From Kazachstania africana CBS 2517 (Eukaryota > Ascomycota > Saccharomycetes > Saccharomycetales > Saccharomycetaceae), in contig NC_018940.1 of NCBI RefSeq assembly GCF_000304475.1, forward strand, positions 1,612,001 to 1,676,000: a stretch of 64,000 nucleotides of DNA, written 5' to 3'. This document shows positions 10,814 through 22,615 of this stretch, piece after piece. The notes beneath the pieces are model-generated. The model was given only the letters and a program-made list of their open reading frames with translations, was not told where the DNA came from and ran no database searches. The position numbers were made by a program, and so were the translations under genes. The first letter of the stretch is position 1; the number at the start of each line of letters is the position of its first letter.

Positions 10814-11347
10814 TCACAATGGCAATAAAAAGGAGTGAATTATATCTTGCTTCTGTTACTTGTTGTACAAATAACAATTTCTGTCATTCATTGAGTCTAA
10901 TCTCTAATTAACATCGAGTTTTGATAATACTGGGACACACCCTTGAATAGTGAAATTTTTAGTCGGATTACCCCACCCAAGCATCGCATACAAGATTTTT
11001 ACTATCAAATGAAATGTAATCGAGAAGCCTATTAAGATCAGCTTCCATTGGCTCATGATATGCTCATATTACGTATGAAGAAGAAGCATAATGTTTTCGT
11101 TTCAAATTTTCAGCAGTTGCTTGGAGAGCTTTCAAACTAGTATTCAAAACTAAACGTTAATTTGTGATCGAAAAATAATCATAAAAAAGTAGAAGCAGCA
11201 TTGAAAAAAACACTATGTAGTATATATCATTTACATTTCCCTAAAAAATGTGCTAACAAAGTCTATATGATGGCGTATTGTACAAAACATTTAATTTCTA
11301 TAATATAATTTCGAAAGGGTTAAAACATCAGCAGGACGGAGTTTCCG
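10814..11347. other. ATG2-SLA2 intergenic region
   Basis: About 530 bp between the ATG2 start and the SLA2 stop, both on the minus strand. It must contain the SLA2 terminator and the ATG2 promoter. It is A/T-rich and I recognise no RNA gene, repeat or clear factor site in it. Confidence 0.5.
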
Positions 11348-14242
11348 CTAGTTATTCACTTCTTCTTCTTCATTCAAGTAATAAGCGTGCTTTCTTATTT
11401 CTCCCAATCTTTTCCTGGCAACGTTCAACGATTGTTCTAATTTCAGTATATGGATTTGTTGTTCCATTTCTGCCGTTTTAATAGCATGATCGGTGCTGAA
11501 GTCAATTGGTTGTTCCTCTTTGGCATTTCCACTATCGATAATTCCCATGACATGGCTCACTAAGCTTTTGCATGCATCGCCCACCACCTTGGAGCAACCT
11601 TCCAATTGGTCTTGAGTCTTAGAGTGGGCGACTGATTTAACCCTTGATGCTGCGACCAACTGAACAGTGGAAGCTGCCACTTCTTTAGATGCAACAATGA
11701 ATTCCTCAGGGGATGTAGCAGAATCAGAATTTAACAAGTTTCCCGCTGTTGAGATCAACAGATTTGTCGCAGTAGCAACTGCCTTCGCTGCTGAGACCAG
11801 CCCTTCTGTCCAACGACTGTTCTTCTTGTAAAATTCCGTAATAGGTGTCCTTTCTGTTTGGGCAATCTCATTTTGGCATTCAATTGCAGCCTTCACCAAA
11901 GCAACGACAGCGTCAATAATCGATAATGCCAAATTTAGTAATGGCTTTGGAACATTAACGTCGACATTAACACGCAGTTTTTGTGATGATCTGACGATCT
12001 TCTCAGCTGTTGCAACCAACTCCGCATGTGCATTAGTTGGAGCACCGGTAGGTGAGACATCATTCAAATAAGGCTCAAAGAATTCAGTTAGTTCGTGCAG
12101 TTTCTCTTGCATTGACACATTTGAATTGATAACAATATCGGTCTTTTCTTCGTCGTCCTTACCTGATAAATTTTCAGACATTAAGTCTTCAAAGAAGTAT
12201 TGAGCCTCACGTGCACAGTTTTTAACTATAGTTAGCAGCTCCTGCGCCGTAGCATCTTCGCCTGAAAGATTAGTGGAGGCATATGCCTTCGAGCTCGTGA
12301 CGAGCGTAGCCACTGCCGTACTGAAATCGCTAATATTGAAGATCAGGTTTGCCTGATCACCATCAACAAAGCCGTCCACAATCAAATCATTGAAACTGGT
12401 TGCAAATTCAGTAGCCTTCTCAGATGCCCCTTCAATCAAAGATACGATGAAAGATGCTGGAGTCAAAGGTCCCATCCATGACATTGGAGATTCTAAGACG
12501 TAAATAGACTGCTGGATGGCGTTAATACCACCTTCCAGGGTAGCATCGATTATTGGATTCATTTTTTCTTTTGTAGCGTTCAATTCCCCTCTCAACATTT
12601 CGGTTTCCCCATTATCATTGATCTGTGATACCATTCTCTCATTCTCTAACCTGATTTTATCACGTTCTTTCATTAAATCAATTAGTTGGGTGTCTTTTTG
12701 CTTTAATTTCGATTCTACTTGTTCTTTTTTTCTGATAGCCTCCTGAGCACTATTTACCTTAACCTGCAGTTTCTTGAATTTTGGCAACAATTGTAAATGC
12801 TCTTGACGTAACTGTGAGTATAATTTTGCCAAAGAGTCGTACTTCTTTTCCCAAACATTTAATTGTTCAGTCAAAGACTTGATTTGGTCATCCTTGTTCA
12901 TTAATTGCTGGCTAGCATTTTCATTCATTGTATTAATTTCATTTTCTAATTGTTGCACACGTTGATCGTATTGTTGTAAGAGAGTTTGATCTTTTTCATA
13001 TTGACTATTCAAAGCTAACAAGTCATTTTGATGTTGTGACTGCTGTTGTAATTGTAGTTGCACCATTTCATCTTGAGCCTTTTGTAATTGTTGTTGAAAC
13101 ATATGTTGCTCTGCTTGTTGTTGTTGTAGTTGCATTTGACGTTGCTGCTCCAGCTTTGCTTGTTCATAGGCTAATTGTTGCTGTTGATTAATCCAAAATT
13201 CTGGCTGAATTTGTGCAGGTGGCATTGTAGTTGGCATTAACGAACTCAATGCTGCCGTAGCTGTTGGTATCAAAGCAGAAGCAGCAGCTGTAGTCATGGG
13301 AGTCATGAAATTGCTAGAAACCCTAGACGGAGTTTCTGATCGTTCGTCCTTGTTTGGTTCAATTGGTGTTGCTGACTTCTCCCTTTTCTTGAATGTAATA
13401 TCTCTTTTATTTGTATCCTCATCCGTAATTAAGTAAACATCAGGTGCTTCTGTTGGTAATTTTGGAATAGTTACCAACGTAGTTAGATATTTGATAGAAG
13501 AGCAGTCTGCGTAAAATTCAAATAATCTTGCATGTTGTGATTCATAACGGTCCTTTAATGGTTGTAAGGCTTCATCACCTTCCGCATCATTCAATTGCCT
13601 GTGCATTGCCCTCAACATTGATGTGATGAATTTATAGATACCATATGATTCTGCCACTAGTGGGATTAGAGCAGAAATCTTACATTCCGAATTTCTTGAT
13701 TCAGACTGGATTGAAGCAAATATAATCTGGGATAATTTATCTAAGGAATCCTGTAGATACATCAAATCTAAAATTGTTTCGTACCCTTCATCTGGGTCTG
13801 CAACATTGATCAATGAAATATACTCTTCGTATTCGAATGTACCACTATTGAAACCCTTATGATGTGCATGGAAGTTCAATTTTAGAACCAAATACTTCAC
13901 ATACTCTCTAATCAACTTGGAGTACGAGCCATATTCCCTCGAAGATGCAGGAGGCTGAACCCTGGCAAGCGATTTGATCCAATTAGATTCTCTGATCGCT
14001 TCTTTTAATGCCGACGGATGACCTTCTTGAATGACCTTATGCAAGACGATCAATGACTTAAATAATTGTACCTCGTCGTTAACAAACGGTTGCGTTTTCA
14101 TGTCCTGGAAGACAGGCTTTGCAGACTGGTGATCCCAAGTAAAAACGATAACTGCTCTGACATGTTTTCTTTTTGGTGCAGTTTCCTCGATGGAACAGGC
14201 TTTCTTTAAACTCTTATGTAGGTCTGAATCATTTCTTGACAT
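11348..14242 (-). CDS. SLA2: Endocytic actin-clathrin adaptor Sla2 (End4, HIP1R family)
   Basis: Links clathrin-coated sites to actin during endocytosis. 964 residues from the ATG at 14242 (S. cerevisiae 968), beginning MSRNDSDLHKSLKKACS; the frame stays open only to a GTG three codons earlier. Domain order is an N-terminal ANTH phosphoinositide-binding domain (about 5-270), a Pro/Ala-rich linker, a Gln-rich segment (about 350-420, coded near 13020-13190) that leads into a long coiled coil (to about 570), and a C-terminal talin-like I/LWEQ (THATCH) actin-binding module (about 720-960). In many yeasts SLA2 borders the mating-type locus; here its upstream neighbour is a TOR kinase and no mating-type gene is present. 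Confidence 0.98.
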   Translation of the reverse strand: MSRNDSDLHKSLKKACSIEETAPKRKHVRAVIVFTWDHQSAKPVFQDMKTQPFVNDEVQLFKSLIVLHKVIQEGHPSALKEAIRESNWIKSLARVQPPASSREYGSYSKLIREYVKYLVLKLNFHAHHKGFNSGTFEYEEYISLINVADPDEGYETILDLMYLQDSLDKLSQIIFASIQSESRNSECKISALIPLVAESYGIYKFITSMLRAMHRQLNDAEGDEALQPLKDRYESQHARLFEFYADCSSIKYLTTLVTIPKLPTEAPDVYLITDEDTNKRDITFKKREKSATPIEPNKDERSETPSRVSSNFMTPMTTAAASALIPTATAALSSLMPTTMPPAQIQPEFWINQQQQLAYEQAKLEQQRQMQLQQQQAEQHMFQQQLQKAQDEMVQLQLQQQSQHQNDLLALNSQYEKDQTLLQQYDQRVQQLENEINTMNENASQQLMNKDDQIKSLTEQLNVWEKKYDSLAKLYSQLRQEHLQLLPKFKKLQVKVNSAQEAIRKKEQVESKLKQKDTQLIDLMKERDKIRLENERMVSQINDNGETEMLRGELNATKEKMNPIIDATLEGGINAIQQSIYVLESPMSWMGPLTPASFIVSLIEGASEKATEFATSFNDLIVDGFVDGDQANLIFNISDFSTAVATLVTSSKAYASTNLSGEDATAQELLTIVKNCAREAQYFFEDLMSENLSGKDDEEKTDIVINSNVSMQEKLHELTEFFEPYLNDVSPTGAPTNAHAELVATAEKIVRSSQKLRVNVDVNVPKPLLNLALSIIDAVVALVKAAIECQNEIAQTERTPITEFYKKNSRWTEGLVSAAKAVATATNLLISTAGNLLNSDSATSPEEFIVASKEVAASTVQLVAASRVKSVAHSKTQDQLEGCSKVVGDACKSLVSHVMGIIDSGNAKEEQPIDFSTDHAIKTAEMEQQIHILKLEQSLNVARKRLGEIRKHAYYLNEEEEVNN

Positions 14243-14573
14243 CTTGAACACCTAAGTGAAGTAATAGTTCCTCTTCAAACTTTGATGCGGTTACAATATA
14301 CGCCTTTTAGAGTCTAGTCTCTTTACAACGCACCTATTAATTGCCTTGACGATGAAACCTGATTTTACAACTGAATAGGGAAAATGATACTGTCTTACTC
14401 GTGATTTTTCCGAGACTCGTTTATTATGATTTGCTACCGAATATCAATTGTAACTAAAAGAGTGAAAATAAAGGTGGAATAGCATCAAAAGAGTCTACCA
14501 GAGCAGATTGCAAATTATCGCTATTGGTAAACCGACACAGTTCGTGGTCGAGCATTTCCTTCTATTTATATCG
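14243..14573. promoter_or_regulatory. SLA2-TOR divergent promoter region
   Basis: About 330 bp between the divergent ATGs of SLA2 and the TOR gene. The TOR frame is open back to a TTG at 14508 and the first ATG is at 14574. No clear motif was recognised. Confidence 0.5.
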
Positions 14574-17500
14574 ATGCTATCATTTCATAAAATTGCAGGG
14601 CCGAGCAGAGATGATGATCACAGTTTAACTTCATACGAATTGCCGATGGCTTTCATGTACAGTGGTATAAGTAGCTCTGGGTCCTTAATCCCAGATATTT
14701 TGAACAATACTGAACTATCTACATCTTCCGTTGATGTTGCCACGCCGTCAGAGCAATTCGCTACAGAATTTAGTGCATCTATGGGGACTTTCGAGTCCAT
14801 TTTCAAAAAATTGAGAAGTAGTAACGCAGATGAAAGGGCTACAGCTTCCAAATATTTGGAAATTTGTTTGTTATCTTTTGCTAGGGAGTTATCTAATGAA
14901 CAGTTTCAGCAATTTAATAATCATGTTCATACGAAAATTAAAGAACTGGTAAATAATAGCCATCCAGATGAACAATTGGCCGCCTTGGCCGCAATCTCAA
15001 CATTAATAAACTTTTATTCCGAAATTGAGGAGCTTCCCAACCAAGTACCCAAATTGCTTAGTTATATTCGTGTTCTAATACCATCAAGATATACAAGCGT
15101 GATGCGTAGGGCTGCAGAAACACTAGGACAGCTGGTGATTCCAGGAGCTACCTTAACTTCTGATTTTGTGGAATCAGAAGTTAAATTGTGTTTAGAATGG
15201 CTTACCACTTCACCTGAACATACTTCCCCTAACTCAAAAGCAGAAGCTAAAAAACATGCGGCTATACTAATAATATCATCTTTAGCAAAGAGTGCGCCCT
15301 ATATCCTGTACCCGTATGTGACGCAGATTCTAGACAGTGTATGGATAGCGTTCCGGGATAAGAAGGAGGAGATGAGGCTCGATACTGCTACTATGGTCAA
15401 GAGTTGTCTTGTTATTATTCAAAGAAGAGACAGGACAGTGGTGTTACAGTGGTACCAAAAGCTATTAGAATCATGTTCACATGAAGCTCATTCGAATACT
15501 ATTGAGTCAGTACATTCTTGTTTATTGCTTTACAAGGAGCTTCTCATTCTAAAACATCCTTGCTTGAACGAGTATTACGAAGAAATCTTTCAAACAGCAT
15601 GGACTTTTAGAGGCCATAAATCTACAATGATAAGACATGAAACATATGCCTTAAACTCATTACTAGCGTCATTCGATTCGAAATTGTTTGCGTCAAAATA
15701 TTTGAATGAAACCATTGTAGAGTATTTGTCAAAATTTCAGAATATGAACATCAATAGTGCATACAAAACTGACAGGGGTCATATTTTGAGGTCAATTGGT
15801 ATTATTTCATCAGAAGTTGGTGAAGACATTTGTCCCTATCTGACGCCTTTGCTCGATATTATTAGAAATGGCCTTTTAACGAAATTCAAAGCCCGTAAAA
15901 GTTTCGAAAAAGAATTATTCTATTGCACAAGTCAGCTAACACTAGCATGTGGTTCAAAAATGTTAAAATATCTTAGTAATGGTCTTCTCGACTTATTACT
16001 CACCTGCAATATCTCAACGCATATGGAAGAAACGTTACAAACAATTACGAATATCTTACCTACGCTTCAGGACAAAACGAACTCTAAATTACTGGATCTT
16101 GTGTCACAATTATTATCTGGTAATAACTTTAAGCCGCCTGGCTCTCCAGTGATTTTAAAGCCAGTTTCTTTGGAACTTGCGAGGCAATTAAGGAATTCTA
16201 ATGAACTACAGAAAAATCTTGTAGTAAATGACGATGTTAATGATGTGAACACCCTAATACATGCATTAAAAATGCTACAGCATATTGAAAGTCCTTATCC
16301 TTTGTCAGAGTTTGCAAAAGATGTTGTCATAATGTACATCGAACATAATGATCCCCGAATAAGAAAACTGGCTGCTCTAACGACATGTGTGGTTTTTGCG
16401 AAAGATAATATATGCAAACAAACATCATTAAATGCCCTAAATACGGTAGAGGAAGTTTTATCCAAGCTCTTAACTGTTGCAATCACGGATCCTATCCCTG
16501 AAATCAGACTAGAGATTCTAAAACACTTGGATGATGGATTTGATACACAGTTAGCGCAGCGTGAGAATATGCTTCTTTTATTTACAGCGTTGAACGATGA
16601 AGTTTTTGCAATCCGTGTAGAAACATTGAAAATTATTGGTAGACTAACAGCTATTAATCCTGCATATCTAATTCCCTCTCTAAGAAAGTTACTCTTAGAG
16701 TTGCTCACGGAGTTAAAATATCTAAAAATTCCTAGGAAAAATGAGGAAAGTTTAACTCTACTATGTCATTTGATCAGTTCTACGAAGGAAATCACAAAAC
16801 CCTATATTCAACCACTATTGGATGTATTATTGTTGAAAGCACAAGATAAATCAGGTGTTATTGCTTCGATTGCATTAAAATCAATAGGGAAATTGTCGTT
16901 AGTTGGAGGTGAGGAAATGAAAACCCACATTCCAAGATTAATGCCGTTATTTATCAACACCTTACGGGACCAATCAAATTTTTACAAGAGAGAAGCAGTA
17001 CTCAAAACACTTGGCCAACTTTCGACGGCCTCAGGCTACGTTATCGAACCCCTTTTAGACTATCCAGAATTGTTGGGTGTATTGACCAATGTATTGAGGT
17101 CAGATTCTCCACAAAATATCAAAAGAGAAACAGTGAGAGTTCTTGGCATACTTGGCGCATTAGATCCTTATAAGTTAAGAGAGTCCTCTGATACAAGTCT
17201 GGCCATAGAGCAAAATACACCTGCTATTGATGTTGCACTATTGATGCAAAATATGTCACCTTCAAATGATGAATACTTTTCTACTGTCGCAATCCATACG
17301 TTGCTCAAAATTCTAAAGGATAACTCCCTAACTTTGCATCATACCGCAGTTGTGCAAGCTATTCTGCATATATTTCAAACGCTTCATCTCCGTTGTGTTT
17401 CATTTTTAGGTCGAATTATTCCAGCTATAATATCTGTTATGCAAAACTGTTCAGCTTCATTACTGGAATTCTACTTTCAGCAGATCAATTTGTTAGTAAT

Positions 17501-20500
17501 GATTGTTAGACAACATATTCGTCCGTACGCAGATGGCATATTTGGTACTTGTCAAAGCTTTTTTGGTATTAAAAAGCTCCAGATTACTATAATATCGTTG
17601 ATTGAATCGATTTGTAAGGCCTTAGAAGGCGAATTCAAACGCCTAGTTCCTTCTACGTTAACATTGTTTTTAAATGTACTTGAAAATGATAAATCCACTG
17701 ACAAAAGTGTTTCTCAAAGAATATTAAAATGTATTATTGCAATGGGTAGCAATCTAGAAGAGTACACACACCTTATCCTACCTCAAGTGATACGAATAAC
17801 AGAAGCTTCTAATAAGCACCTACAGAGGTCAGCAATTATAACATTGGGACGCCTGGCAAAACACGTTAAGCTATCTGAGATGTGTTCAAGAATCATACAA
17901 ACTTCTCTGCGTCTTTTAAATACAGGTGACATTGCAATTATAGAGATCACAATGAATACTTTGAGTCTGATCCTTTTACAAATGAATAATGAATTTACTA
18001 TTTTCGTTCCTATTGTGAATAGAACATTGATACAAAAAAATATTCAAAATTCAGTCTATGATCAACTTGTGAATAAGTTATTAAACAATGAGCAACTTCC
18101 GTCAACTATATTGTTGGATGATGAGGAAGAGGGTGAAGAAGACCTTGTTACACGGGAAGCAGAGGCTTCAACGGATAAATTACCAATCAATCAGTCAGTA
18201 CTTAAAGTGACGTGGGACTGCAGCCAGCAACGTACTAGAGAAGATTGGCAGGAGTGGATTAGAAGGTTATCCCTCCAGTTACTCAAAGAATCTCCTTCAC
18301 ATGCGCTACGGGCATGTTCAGGGTTGGCCAGTGTTTATTATCCTCTGGCTAGAGAGCTTTTTAACGTCTCTTTTGCCAGTATCTGGTCCGAACTCTACAC
18401 ACAATATCAAGAAGATTTAATACAGTCCCTATGTCATGCACTCAGTTCCCCACAAAATCCACCTGAAATCCATCAAACATTACTGAATCTTGTAGAATTT
18501 ATGGAACACGATGATAAGGCGCTTCCTATCTCATCCCAGACGTTGGGAGAATATGCAGAGAAATGTCATGCATATGCTAAAGCCCTCCATTTTAAAGAAG
18601 CTAAGTTTTTACAAGAGCCCGTTGATAACTCGATATTTGAATCTTTGATCAGTATAAATAATCAGATACACCAAAACGATTCAGCGGTTGGTATTTTGAA
18701 GTACGCTCAAAAACATTACGATTTACCTTTGCAAGAAACTTGGTATGAAAAACTACAAAGATGGGAAGATGCTTTAGATGCCTATTCTAAACGAAGAGAG
18801 GCGGGCGATAATTCGAATGAGGTAATTATGGGACAAATGAGATCATATCATGCATTAAGTGATTGGGACAACTTGTCCAAAATTGCTTCTGAAAGATGGA
18901 CCATTTCTGATTTGAACATTCAAAAAAAAATGGCGCCTCTAGCGGCCAGTGCAGCATGGAGTTTGGGAGAATGGGATAAAATTGAACAATATATCGACGT
19001 AATGAAGGACCAGTCCCCAGACAGAGAGTTCTTCGGTGCGGTCCTATCCTTACATAGAAATGACTTTGATGAAGCAGAACGACGCATTTTTAACGCTAGA
19101 GATCTACTTGTTACTGAGATTTCAGCTTTGCTTAATGAAAGTTATAATCGAGCATATAATGTCATCGTCAGAAGTCAACTTATCACCGAACTTGAAGAAA
19201 TCATTGTTTTCAAAAAACTTCCCACTTATTCTCCCAAGAGTGCTACAATAAGGAATACGTGGAATAAAAGATTATTAGGATGCCAAAAGAGCGTAGATGT
19301 TTGGCAAAGAGCATTAAAGGTGAGATCCCTGGTCATTAAACCAAAACAGGATATGCACATGTGGATCAAGTTTGCCAATCTATGTAGAAAATCAGGTAAG
19401 TTGAATTTGGCTGAGAAGGCGCTAAACACCTTGCTTGAAGATAATTCGGATCCCGCACATTCATCTAAAGCGGCACCACCAGTGGTTTATGCTCAGTTGA
19501 AATATTTATGGGCAAGTGGCGCTAATGAAGAGGCTTTACGTTATCTGATAGGATTCACTTCAAGGATGGTTCATGACTTGGGTCTTGACCCAAATAACAT
19601 GATTGCCCAGAGTGTGATACAAAATGCGACTGTATCACCCTCCTTTTTTGAAGAATACACAAAATTACTTGCAAGATGTTTCCTGAAACAAGGTGAATGG
19701 AGAATCGCGCTCCAGCCAAATTGGACAGTCGAAAATCCTGATGCAATTTTAGGGTCATACCTTTTAGCAACGCATTTTGACGAAAGATGGTACAAAGCTT
19801 GGCACAATTGGGCCCTCGCAAATTTTGAAGTAATTTCAACTATAACAGCAAATAAGAGTATAGGATTCGCCACCGAAACTGATGATTTCCAGGTAGACAA
19901 GAAGGACGATATTGAATTCGGTACAATCGAGATAAATAAAAGGAAATACCCGGCAGAACTAATTCAAAGGCATGTTGTACCTGCCATAAAAGGGTTTTTC
20001 CATTCTATTTCCTTATCTGAAGCTAGCGCTCTTCAAGATACTCTGAGATTGCTAACACTGTGGTTTACTTTTGGTGGGACGTCTGAGGCTGCAGCCGCCA
20101 TGTATGACGGTTTCAAGCTCATAAAGATTGGAAACTGGTTGGAGGTGCTACCGCAGTTAATCTCCCGTATCCATCAACCTGACGAACTCGTTAGTAGATC
20201 CCTTTTATCTCTACTTTCTGATCTAGGTAAGGCACATCCACAAGTATTGGTGAATCCACTAATTGTTGCAATCAAATCGGGATCTTTATCTCGACAAGTG
20301 GCTGCAAGATCTATTATTGAAAAAATGAGAGTGCACAGCTCACTTTTAGTTGATCAAGCCGAATTAGTATGTGATGAATTGATTCGTGTTGCCGTTTTAT
20401 GGCAAGAACAATGGTATGAAGGGCTAGAAGATGCAAGTAGGCAATACTTTGGAGAGCATAACACAGAAAAAATGTTTGCAACGATAGAACCATTACATGA

Positions 20501-21935
20501 GCTATTGAGCCATCCTCCAGAAACGCTAGAAGAGGCTTCTTTCGAAAATACTTATGGACGTGACTTAAATGATGCTTATGAGTGGATACAAAATTATAAA
20601 CGTACCAAAGACGTAAGCCATTTAAATCAGGCATGGGATATTTATTACAATGTTTTTCGCAGGATCAGTAGGCAACTACCACAAATGCAAACATTAGAAT
20701 TACAAAATGTCTCCCCAAAATTACTTGCCGCTCGCGATCTAGAGCTAGCAGTTCCTGGTACATATAGTACTGGTAAACCTATTACAAAGATCTCCTTCTT
20801 CGATCCTACATTCTCTGTTATTTCATCAAAACAGAGACCAAGGAAAGTTAATATTAGAGGTAGCGATGGTAAGAATTACCAGTATGCACTAAAAGGACAT
20901 GAAGACATCAGACAAGATAATTTGGTTATGCAGTTATTTGGTCTGGTCAACACACTGCTAGAACATGATCCAGATTGTTTCCAAAGACACTTGGATATAC
21001 AACAATTTCCCGCCATTCCATTATCACCTAAGTCAGGACTATTAGGTTGGGTTCCTAATAGTGATACATTCCATGTTTTGATAAGAGAGCATAGAGATGC
21101 CAACAAAGTTCCATTGAATATCGAACACTGGGTAATGCTGCAGATGGCTCCTGATTATGATAATATAACCCTATTACAAAAAATCGAAGTTTTCCAGTAT
21201 GCAATGGAGAATACAAAAGGCCAAGATTTAGCCCAAATTTTATGGTTAAAGAGTAGATCCTCTGAGATCTGGCTAGACAGAAGGACTGTTTTTATAAGGT
21301 CATTGGCAGTGATGTCAATGGTTGGATACATACTTGGTCTAGGAGATCGTCATCCAAGTAACCTGCTATTAGATAAAATAACGGGCAAAGTTGTTCATAT
21401 TGATTTTGGTGATTGTTTTGAGGCAGCGATACTGAGAGAAAAGTTCCCTGAAAAAGTTCCATTTAGACTAACTCGTATGTTAATAAATGCTATGGAAGTT
21501 AGTGGAATTGAAGGTACTTTCCGCATTACGTGTGAAAATGTTATGAGGGTACTTAGAGATAATAAAGAATCCTTGATGGCGATTTTAGAAGCTTTCGCAT
21601 ATGATCCTCTAATTCAGTGGGGTTTTGATTTGCCAACCGAAAAGATTATTGAAGAGACCGGCATTCAACTGCAGTTGTCTGACGCAAATGAATTACTAAG
21701 AAAAGGTGTGGTGACGGCTGAAGAAGCAAGAAAACTGGAGGCCGAAGAGCGTACTGAAATTAGGAACGCCAGAGCTGTTCTTGTTCTGAGGCGTATCACT
21801 AACAAACTAACCGGTAATGACATATCTAGATTCAAAGAGCTAAATGTCCCCGAGCAAGTAGACAAATTGATTATTCAAGCAATGTCGATAGAAAATCTTT
21901 GCCAACACTATGTTGGATGGTGTCCCTTTTGGTAA
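14574..21935 (+). CDS. TOR1: TOR phosphatidylinositol-kinase-related protein kinase (Tor1/Tor2)
   Basis: Nutrient-sensing Ser/Thr kinase, catalytic subunit of TORC1 and/or TORC2. 2453 residues from the ATG at 14574 (S. cerevisiae Tor1 2470). Domain order: HEAT repeats (to about 1150), FAT domain (about 1250-1800), FRB domain, kinase, C-terminal FATC ending [10 protein letters not shown]. The FRB residue whose mutation gives rapamycin resistance in S. cerevisiae is a serine here (Ser1955 in EDASRQYF), so FKBP-rapamycin sensitivity is predicted. Kinase motifs GDRHPSN (Asp2258) and DFG (Asp2277) are intact. An acidic loop DDEEEGEED lies near 1205. The symbol TOR1 rests on the adjacent YAE1 (YJR067C in S. 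cerevisiae); sequence alone does not separate the duplicates TOR1 and TOR2. Confidence 0.95.
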   Translation: MLSFHKIAGPSRDDDHSLTSYELPMAFMYSGISSSGSLIPDILNNTELSTSSVDVATPSEQFATEFSASMGTFESIFKKLRSSNADERATASKYLEICLLSFARELSNEQFQQFNNHVHTKIKELVNNSHPDEQLAALAAISTLINFYSEIEELPNQVPKLLSYIRVLIPSRYTSVMRRAAETLGQLVIPGATLTSDFVESEVKLCLEWLTTSPEHTSPNSKAEAKKHAAILIISSLAKSAPYILYPYVTQILDSVWIAFRDKKEEMRLDTATMVKSCLVIIQRRDRTVVLQWYQKLLESCSHEAHSNTIESVHSCLLLYKELLILKHPCLNEYYEEIFQTAWTFRGHKSTMIRHETYALNSLLASFDSKLFASKYLNETIVEYLSKFQNMNINSAYKTDRGHILRSIGIISSEVGEDICPYLTPLLDIIRNGLLTKFKARKSFEKELFYCTSQLTLACGSKMLKYLSNGLLDLLLTCNISTHMEETLQTITNILPTLQDKTNSKLLDLVSQLLSGNNFKPPGSPVILKPVSLELARQLRNSNELQKNLVVNDDVNDVNTLIHALKMLQHIESPYPLSEFAKDVVIMYIEHNDPRIRKLAALTTCVVFAKDNICKQTSLNALNTVEEVLSKLLTVAITDPIPEIRLEILKHLDDGFDTQLAQRENMLLLFTALNDEVFAIRVETLKIIGRLTAINPAYLIPSLRKLLLELLTELKYLKIPRKNEESLTLLCHLISSTKEITKPYIQPLLDVLLLKAQDKSGVIASIALKSIGKLSLVGGEEMKTHIPRLMPLFINTLRDQSNFYKREAVLKTLGQLSTASGYVIEPLLDYPELLGVLTNVLRSDSPQNIKRETVRVLGILGALDPYKLRESSDTSLAIEQNTPAIDVALLMQNMSPSNDEYFSTVAIHTLLKILKDNSLTLHHTAVVQAILHIFQTLHLRCVSFLGRIIPAIISVMQNCSASLLEFYFQQINLLVMIVRQHIRPYADGIFGTCQSFFGIKKLQITIISLIESICKALEGEFKRLVPSTLTLFLNVLENDKSTDKSVSQRILKCIIAMGSNLEEYTHLILPQVIRITEASNKHLQRSAIITLGRLAKHVKLSEMCSRIIQTSLRLLNTGDIAIIEITMNTLSLILLQMNNEFTIFVPIVNRTLIQKNIQNSVYDQLVNKLLNNEQLPSTILLDDEEEGEEDLVTREAEASTDKLPINQSVLKVTWDCSQQRTREDWQEWIRRLSLQLLKESPSHALRACSGLASVYYPLARELFNVSFASIWSELYTQYQEDLIQSLCHALSSPQNPPEIHQTLLNLVEFMEHDDKALPISSQTLGEYAEKCHAYAKALHFKEAKFLQEPVDNSIFESLISINNQIHQNDSAVGILKYAQKHYDLPLQETWYEKLQRWEDALDAYSKRREAGDNSNEVIMGQMRSYHALSDWDNLSKIASERWTISDLNIQKKMAPLAASAAWSLGEWDKIEQYIDVMKDQSPDREFFGAVLSLHRNDFDEAERRIFNARDLLVTEISALLNESYNRAYNVIVRSQLITELEEIIVFKKLPTYSPKSATIRNTWNKRLLGCQKSVDVWQRALKVRSLVIKPKQDMHMWIKFANLCRKSGKLNLAEKALNTLLEDNSDPAHSSKAAPPVVYAQLKYLWASGANEEALRYLIGFTSRMVHDLGLDPNNMIAQSVIQNATVSPSFFEEYTKLLARCFLKQGEWRIALQPNWTVENPDAILGSYLLATHFDERWYKAWHNWALANFEVISTITANKSIGFATETDDFQVDKKDDIEFGTIEINKRKYPAELIQRHVVPAIKGFFHSISLSEASALQDTLRLLTLWFTFGGTSEAAAAMYDGFKLIKIGNWLEVLPQLISRIHQPDELVSRSLLSLLSDLGKAHPQVLVNPLIVAIKSGSLSRQVAARSIIEKMRVHSSLLVDQAELVCDELIRVAVLWQEQWYEGLEDASRQYFGEHNTEKMFATIEPLHELLSHPPETLEEASFENTYGRDLNDAYEWIQNYKRTKDVSHLNQAWDIYYNVFRRISRQLPQMQTLELQNVSPKLLAARDLELAVPGTYSTGKPITKISFFDPTFSVISSKQRPRKVNIRGSDGKNYQYALKGHEDIRQDNLVMQLFGLVNTLLEHDPDCFQRHLDIQQFPAIPLSPKSGLLGWVPNSDTFHVLIREHRDANKVPLNIEHWVMLQMAPDYDNITLLQKIEVFQYAMENTKGQDLAQILWLKSRSSEIWLDRRTVFIRSLAVMSMVGYILGLGDRHPSNLLLDKITGKVVHIDFGDCFEAAILREKFPEKVPFRLTRMLINAMEVSGIEGTFRITCENVMRVLRDNKESLMAILEAFAYDPLIQWGFDLPTEKIIEETGIQLQLSDANELLRKGVVTAEEARKLEAEERTEIRNARAVLVLRRITNKLTGNDISRFKELNVPEQVDKLIIQAMSIENLCQHYVGWCPFW

Positions 21936-21985
21936 TTTACATATCAACTTACGGCAGTAGATTATTTAATTATATACTTTGACTT

Positions 21986-22429
21986 TTAATTTTTAATGAC
22001 ATTATATTTATTTGAGTATTTGTCGACAATATCAGTCCATTTATCAACAGCCGCATGGCCATTCGGAAGATCAAAAGATTCTGTGAATATACTTTTACTG
22101 AGAAGCGCAGAAATCAGTAATTCTCTCTTGGCTAATTCATAATCTCGTTTCAATTCCTCGTCCTCATCTCCATATTTATATTTAAGACCCTGCAATACTC
22201 CAATGATTTTACCAACTTGGAATCCTAACTGCGCACCTGTGGGGAAGCCAGCATTAAAACCTTGCTGTAAGTTGGTCTCTTTTGAGCTAACGATACCATC
22301 AAGATACCCTCTTTTAGCATGAATTTCTCTTAGTTTCCTTAAGTCATATGACCTGAGTTGCTCTTCGTCATCTTTTCTTATCTCAATATCGGAATCAGAT
22401 CCCCATACATCATCCATGCTATTGTCCAT
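21986..22429 (-). CDS. YAE1: Yae1, adaptor for Fe-S loading of Rli1
   Basis: With Lto1, Yae1 recruits the ABC protein Rli1 to the CIA targeting complex so that it receives its Fe-S clusters. 147 residues (S. cerevisiae about 141). The deca-GX3 signature is visible at about residues 41-80: regularly spaced glycines in GYLDG, QGFNAGFPTG, LGFQVG and IGVLQG. The acidic N-terminus with DDVWGSD is typical. It is convergent with the TOR gene, with 50 bp between the stops, the same arrangement as TOR1/YAE1 in S. cerevisiae. Both YAE1 and NAR1 in this window serve cytosolic Fe-S assembly. Confidence 0.93.
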   Translation of the reverse strand: MDNSMDDVWGSDSDIEIRKDDEEQLRSYDLRKLREIHAKRGYLDGIVSSKETNLQQGFNAGFPTGAQLGFQVGKIIGVLQGLKYKYGDEDEELKRDYELAKRELLISALLSKSIFTESFDLPNGHAAVDKWTDIVDKYSNKYNVIKN

Positions 22430-22615
22430 GCTCTATATTCCTTTCAAATTATAGTTGCTTTATCTACCGGGACTTATTAATAATGGAAAACATCGATGAG
22501 CTAATTTTTCAAGATCGATCGCATCAGGTAAGCACCGCCCGAGACTATATCCGAATTGAATATTAATATATAATAACTACTATATAATGATATGGAGAAT
22601 GAATTCTTAGGTCAG

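Noticed and set aside
14508..14573. N-terminal extension of the TOR frame
   Set aside because: It starts with TTG; the first ATG is at 14574.
14243..14573. Mating-type locus next to SLA2
   Set aside because: The neighbour is the TOR gene, and no a1, alpha1 or alpha2 coding sequence lies near SLA2.
22484..22567. 27-codon ATG frame divergent from YAE1, with GTAAGC after codon 15 as a possible 5' splice site
   Set aside because: No downstream exon, branch site or homology was found; GTAAGC is not the usual yeast donor. Probably chance.
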